Source of the DNA: Marsupella aquatica
Lineage: Eukaryota > Marchantiophyta
Assembly: GCA_973895155.1 (NCBI GenBank)
Contig: OZ316894.1
Coordinates: forward strand, 17,794,001 to 17,858,000
Reading direction: 5' to 3'
Length of the DNA stretch: 64,000 bases
Below, piece by piece: positions 59,469 through 64,000 of the stretch (positions are counted from its first letter, which is position 1; each line of letters starts with the position of its first letter). Below the pieces are notes generated by a model. That model was not told the DNA's origin and did no database searches. It was given only the letters and a program-made list of their open reading frames with translations. A program made the translations under genes and the position numbers.

Positions 59469-60030
59469 CTTGACAGACACAAAACTATGATCGCACAGCC
59501 AGTACTCTATTCTTGACGGACGCAAAACTTGACACGAAACTATGATCGCACAGCCAGTACTCTATTCTTGACGGACGCAAAACTTGACACGAAACTATGA
59601 TCGCACAGCCAGTACTCTATTCTTGACGGACGCAAAACTTGACACGAAACTATGATCGCACAGCCAGTACTCTATTCTTGACGGACGCAAAACTTGACAC
59701 GAAACTATGATCGCACAGCCAGTACGTCGTCTTGACGGACGCAAAACTCTGATTGAACAGCCAGTACGTCGTCTTGACGGACGCAAAACTATGATTGAGC
59801 AGCCAAAGCTTTCTTCTTGACGGACGCGAAACTTTGATCGATCAGCCAGTACCGTCGACTTGATGGACGCAAAACTATAATCGAGCATTCAGTACTGTCA
59901 TCTGGACGGACGCAAAACTTTGATCGAGTAGCCAGTACTGTCTTCTTGACGGACGCAAAAATGTGATCGAGCAGCCAGTACTGTCGTCTTGACGGACGCA
60001 AAATTATGATCGAGTAGCCTGTATTTCTCA
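59469..60030. repeat. minisatellite with a 43-bp base unit and 55-bp variants
   Basis: The unit starts CTTGACGGACGCAAAACT, continues ATGATCGAGCAGCCAGTACT and ends GTCGT. Unit starts lie at 59469, 59512, 59567, 59622, 59677, 59731, 59773, 59816, 59859, 59902, 59945 and 59988. Spacing is thus 43, then about 55 four times, then 42-43 for the rest. The 55-bp variant carries an extra 12 bp (TTGACACGAAAC) and its copies are virtually identical, so it was amplified recently. Open frames on the minus strand across it are by-products of the periodicity. Confidence 0.9.
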
Positions 60031-60893
60031 GCGGGCAACAGAGTCGAGGTCTCGAGTACCGTCCATGTCTGTCATCGAGTCGCGTGCGCCTTCCATTGCG
60101 TGCAAGCATGTCAATTCTTTCGCCGTGTGAATGGAAATGGTTGCCATGGACGTTCACAGTTCACCCATTGTCGGCGTGGGGCTCAGTTTGTTTACCGATT
60201 CCTGTGTGACGGTTCCGCTGGTTTGTAACGTAAGTTGACCGGATTGTGTTGCTAGATTTGTAATCTTGGACTGTTGGTGGTCTCGTTACTCCACATTTTC
60301 CTGACGTCTCAGCGGTTTATGTATTCGTCATCTGCCATTGAATTCTGTTTGTTCTTAGATTAGAATTCCGGTTGTACTGAAAACTGGACGTCGCTGATAT
60401 TTTTGGTTTCGTTGGCTGAGGGTGCTGGTTGACATCTTGCTTACGATGTGGCTTGCGTTTTGTTACACGATGCTTGTGCCTGGCCGCGGGAACAGAGCCG
60501 TCCTTCTGATGCTCACGCTGTTACCTCAATCCCTGAGTTGATGCACATTATTGCATGAATTGTAATCCTGATGCGCACGCCAGACTTTCCAGACCGACGA
60601 CATTTTTTCTCATTCCAGTGCTCGGTTCCCTTTTGTCATCCCGTTTCGCGCTGTTTTCTGCCTTCCGTTCGTTCAGGTGACGTCTTTTGGACTGATTGTC
60701 TCAAATGCAGTAATTCTCGGTTACTGAGGTTTAATTCTTTGGACATCGAAGCAATCTGTCTTTGATGGTACCTTTCTATGCACGACAGTGCGACGGCAAT
60801 TTTTTGGCATGCTTTCGCTGCAAAAAGTCCTGAGTACATTCCTCAATTCCTAGCAATTGTTCGCACCAATTTGTAGTGCCGCTGGCGGAAAAC
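60031..60893 (+). promoter_or_regulatory. upstream region and leader of the ABCC transporter gene
   Basis: Non-coding sequence between the minisatellite and the ATG at 60894, with an in-frame TAG shortly upstream of the ATG. The transcription start is not determined. An intron in the leader is possible. Confidence 0.35.
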
Positions 60894-63800
60894 ATGTCTC
60901 CACGGTCGTCTGATAGAGAAAGAGCAGATGAAGCTTTTCGCGGAGAAAGTGTTCCAGACGAATCCGAGGAAGTTTCGAAGGAGGAACTTCCCTGGAATGC
61001 GGGAAGCGGGGCTGGAAGTCGGTTTGTCAGAGACACGGAGGACTTCACGCTTGATTCGCTTCCGTCCGCCCAAGATTCTGAATGTGTACCAGGGGATATT
61101 GAAGAAACACCAACTGAGGCTCCCCTTGCTCCGCCAGCAAGCCGAGGCTCTTCTGCCGTAGAGAGCCGACGTTCTTCTTCAAGTAGAGGTTCCACTCTCA
61201 GCTACGATGATTTGACATCTGGTAGCGTGGGAATCTTCTCAGCGCCAGTCATTAATCTTCAAGATGTATATCCCAAAGCAAACCAAAAGATAGAAACGTT
61301 GGTTTGCGACCGTCGCATTATCGATAAACCGCAGCTTGTCGGAGAGCCGGCAGAAGGAAATTTACACGAAATACGGAACACTACTCCATTGTGTTGGAAT
61401 CGAAACAATGATGTTCAATCCAGCGGCCTATCACCAGTCTCCACCTCTGGCCGTGATCTTCACCGGTTGAAAACCAAAATCTGTATGTCCAATGATAAAG
61501 TAACTCCCAACGAAGTTCACCATCTGGACGAGTCTGACTTTGACGGAGGGCGGACTCCACTTACGCAGTTTGACGGGACACGACAAAACACTGATCGCTC
61601 CAGCTATGATGAGGAACCTCCGTCAGTATCTCATGATTTTGTAAATCCTTCAACTACATCCTACTTAAAATTGCATCGATGCAGATCTCCCATGCTTTTT
61701 ACTCTCAAAACGTATCTTCCTAGGGGTGTGCAGTTCTGTTGAATGGCTACTGGCTGACTAGCGGACTCTCAAGGGGTTTTGCGTTCAGTCTCGGTACTCT
61801 TTCAAAAGTTAACGTACTTCAATGATAGATAGAATACGCGAATCAATTTTCTTGCATCGTTCTCAACATTTCGTATAAATCTTTCCTATCGAACAGATGG
61901 AAATGTCACTTTGACCGACCTGTTCACATGTTTGTGCCTCAGCAGACTCCTGCTCCATCTCCTGAACAAGCAGCTGGCCTAATCTCACGGCTGACGTTCT
62001 GGTATGAAATGTATCTAGCTTTGCTTAGATCTGTCAAATTTTCCGTAGGAGCTCCGATGTCCCGTTAAAAGTTAAAAGGAGACCAAAATTTTGCTTAGGT
62101 GACCGTGAAAGAAATACTTTAAACACTCTAAGGCTGCAGTCAAGCCTAGCGTGGGATCAGAAAAACTGAGCAGAGTCATCGCATCGACTGCATGAGATTC
62201 GAGGATTCCATTAATGTCTTCTAGTTCTTATTTGGCGACACTTCTTCATTTAAATCGAAGAGTGTAAGAAGCAGTTTTACCTACACTCTTCGATTTAAAC
62301 CTTGGTTTAAACCCTAAACGTCCGTATTCTTATCTAATTAGATCTTACGCCAGTACTGAAGCTTGTTTTGCCTCTATATTACCGACCCAAACGGTAGACA
62401 CCGCATCTTTCTCGGAACTCTACTTGTATTGTAATCGATTATTTTAATCCAATTCTACAGGTGGATTAATGGCCTAATGAAGACGGGGTGGAAAACCCCA
62501 TTAGAAATCCCAGACTTGCCTTGTCTTCCTGATTGGGACGATGCAGACGTTGTGCACAGAAAGTTCTTAAAGATTTGGGATGTTGAGCGGCAACTCGCAG
62601 AGTAAAATTCGTTGCTTACACTGCTAGTGTTGAGTTCTATTCTTTATTCTCAAAAAGTTAAGCTCATGAAGAATAATCTTGACTAAACCATCTAACGACA
62701 TCGCTTATCTGCATATCACAGTGTCTTGCTGATATATCATACAGTGTCTTGCTGATATATTATATCATCCCGCTTTTTCAGGCCAGCCTTGTTGAAGGTG
62801 CTATTCAGGGTGTTCTGGCCGAGGTTTCTACTTGCAGCATGTTTGCAGTTGTTATCAATCTTGTTACAATTTACTCCTTCAATATTTTGTATCCTTTGTA
62901 CACCTTCTATTTTATAGCAGCCTGTTTTGAGCAATTGCTCTGTAATGAATACTCTCGTTGTTCGAGCTCTTGGTCGGAAAAGCAGTGAGTTAAAACTTGA
63001 CATATTCAGTAAACTGCCTTCTGACATCTATTCAGGGTACTCCAACAAAGAACTTCATGTACCGAATTTTCGGTGAGTACGGTCACTGTGGTTTGAACTT
63101 CTGAAAGTGCTTGTTTATTGATGAATGATGCAGACGAAACCTGGTACAATAACTAATACTATCAAATTGTCCACACATTTACGGCTAGGACGATTTGATT
63201 AATGGTATCCCGGGAAGCATTGTTGTAGGTAAGCACTATGGATTCTTTACGGCAGGAGCTTTCTTGGTGGTGCCAACGTTTAGGTCTTTGACAGACAATG
63301 CAATATTGCAAATTATGTTCCGCTTGGGAATGAATGTAAGTCTACGCAGGACTTAAAACTTTCAGAGCATTCCATGACAAGTGATCCTTTCAGGTTACTG
63401 GTAAAGATCGCCGTAAGCAAAACATGTAAGGCTAACCTGATTGAACTGTGCACGAGGACGACTTATATCAATTTAATTCAAATAGAAATATAAGCGCCAT
63501 TGCTTAGGTGTGCAGGTAGATCTGGCCAACTCCAGTAGTTTAAATCCTGATTCACCAAATTTGATCATATGCAGGTTAAAACAGCTCTCGTGAAGACAGT
63601 TTACCAGAAAAGCATCAATCTGTCAAACTCAGCTCGCCAGAGCAGATCTGTTGGTGAGATTGTGATTCTTATGCAGGTTAGCTCAACCGCTGCCTTCTTT
63701 TGTGAAGCCTGAGGCCAAAAAACTGCATGAGAGGACATAATTGTGCAATTTCTGCCTCACAACTTACCTTCTGAAAACACTTGCTGAAATAGTCTCCATA

Positions 63801-64000
63801 CCTTACTATGCCATTGCTACACGGAACTGGTGTCTGGGTTGCAGGTGGATACAGAAAAAGTAAACGGAGCATTTCCATTTTTGCAAACCATGTGGAGTGC
63901 AATTTTTCAGGTAATTCTCTCTGTTCGTCTCAGACACAGCTGAAAGATCAAATAAGTTTGTGATGACTGGAAGCCTGTTTTTGTAAGAGGTCACAATAAA
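60894..64000 (+). CDS. ABCC-subfamily (MRP-type) ABC transporter, N-terminal part, runs off the right edge
   Basis: ABCC proteins pump glutathione or other anionic conjugates, in plants often into the vacuole. Exons in view: 60894 to about 61727 (donor unresolved), 61943 or 61946-62001, 62461-62601, 62782-62888, 63010-63072, 63229-63335, 63575-63676, 63845-63910, then onward. After an N-terminal Ser/Glu-rich segment of about 275 residues come SPEQAAGLISRLTFWWING, the usual lead-in to the first membrane domain, then PLEIPDLP. PALLKVLFRVFWPRFLLA and the signature stretch MFRLGMNVKTALVKTVYQKS, LSNSARQSRSVGEIV and MQVDTEKV are the first ABC transmembrane domain. Nucleotide-binding domains must lie beyond the window. 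The N-terminus lacks the TMD0 helices of long MRPs and looks disordered. The 62889-63009 intron looks U12-type. Confidence 0.85.
62249..62299. repeat. perfect 18-bp inverted repeat in an ABCC intron
   Basis: TTTAAATCGAAGAGTGTA at 62249-62266 is the exact reverse complement of 62282-62299, with a 15-nt loop. It sits inside the 62002-62460 intron and would form a strong hairpin in the pre-mRNA. Confidence 0.8.
62889..63009 (+). other. probable U12-type GT-AG intron of the ABCC gene
   Basis: Donor GTATCCTTT is a perfect match to the U12 5' splice consensus. Near the 3' end ACTTGAC (branch A at 63000) lies nine bases before the end of the acceptor CAG (63007-63009). With these boundaries the frame passes from QFTPSIF into the next exon and on to the conserved FRLGMN block without a stop. 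Confidence 0.72.

Noticed and set aside
59469-60030. CRISPR-like array
   Set aside because: Units are contiguous without unique spacers, in a plant nuclear context; it is a minisatellite.
59595-60157. 97- and 122-codon minus-strand frames with repeated SIIVLRPSRR
   Set aside because: Periodic translation of the minisatellite; unit lengths of 43 and 55 are not multiples of three, so no constrained protein repeat is maintained.
62300-62322. Telomere-like ACCCTAAAC near the intron hairpin
   Set aside because: A single unit only; no array, so no interstitial telomere.

Overview
This window looks like nuclear DNA of a land plant, most likely a non-seed plant of bryophyte grade, although the species cannot be named from sequence alone. 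The evidence is four intron-containing plant genes, including one for a plastid-targeted chlorophyll biosynthesis enzyme. There are also plant-type Ty1/copia retroelement remains and long A+T-rich, repeat-filled intergenic stretches. Recognisable protein-coding genes fill well under a third of the window.

Layout. 1-7.98 kb: no gene, but several imperfect tandem duplications (44-bp, about 250-bp, 212-bp and 200-243-bp families) and one perfect 22-bp inverted repeat. 7.99-19.57 kb: a nested transposon complex. The outer layer is a minus-strand Ty1/copia element with 344-bp LTRs and a CATTG target duplication; its polyprotein frame is broken by three in-frame stops. Its left LTR is split by a 4,663-bp plus-strand insertion with TG...CA ends and a perfect CCTGG duplication. 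That insertion has no reverse transcriptase and carries one 1,179-codon ORF. Its anatomy is that of a giant solo LTR encoding a protein, and it is the most unusual object here. 19.6-25 kb: no gene, one 330-bp hAT-like MITE and one 57-bp retroposed fragment.

26.2-28.8 kb (+): a complete cytokinin oxidase/dehydrogenase gene (5 exons, 540 aa) behind a GA-rich leader. 28.8-40.8 kb: no gene, but an ATTGG-rich array, a roughly 125-bp tandem array and other duplications. 40.8-46.2 kb (-): an EXO1-type 5' flap/mismatch-repair exonuclease gene with at least 12 exons, two of whose introns look U12-type (one AT-AC). 46.2-54.1 kb: no intact gene, but a frameshifted transposon-type gene remnant and a tandem array. 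54.2-56.1 kb (+): a complete gene for the Mg-protoporphyrin IX monomethyl ester cyclase (CRD1/CHL27/AcsF), 4 exons, 413 aa. 59.47-60.03 kb: a minisatellite with 43-bp and 55-bp units. 60.9 kb to the right edge (+): the 5' part of an ABCC (MRP-type) ABC transporter gene that includes a third U12-type intron.

The four host genes have unrelated roles (hormone breakdown, DNA repair, chlorophyll synthesis, membrane transport), and nothing suggests a functional cluster. Exon limits were set by hand from splice consensus, reading-frame phase and family resemblance; unresolved junctions are stated.
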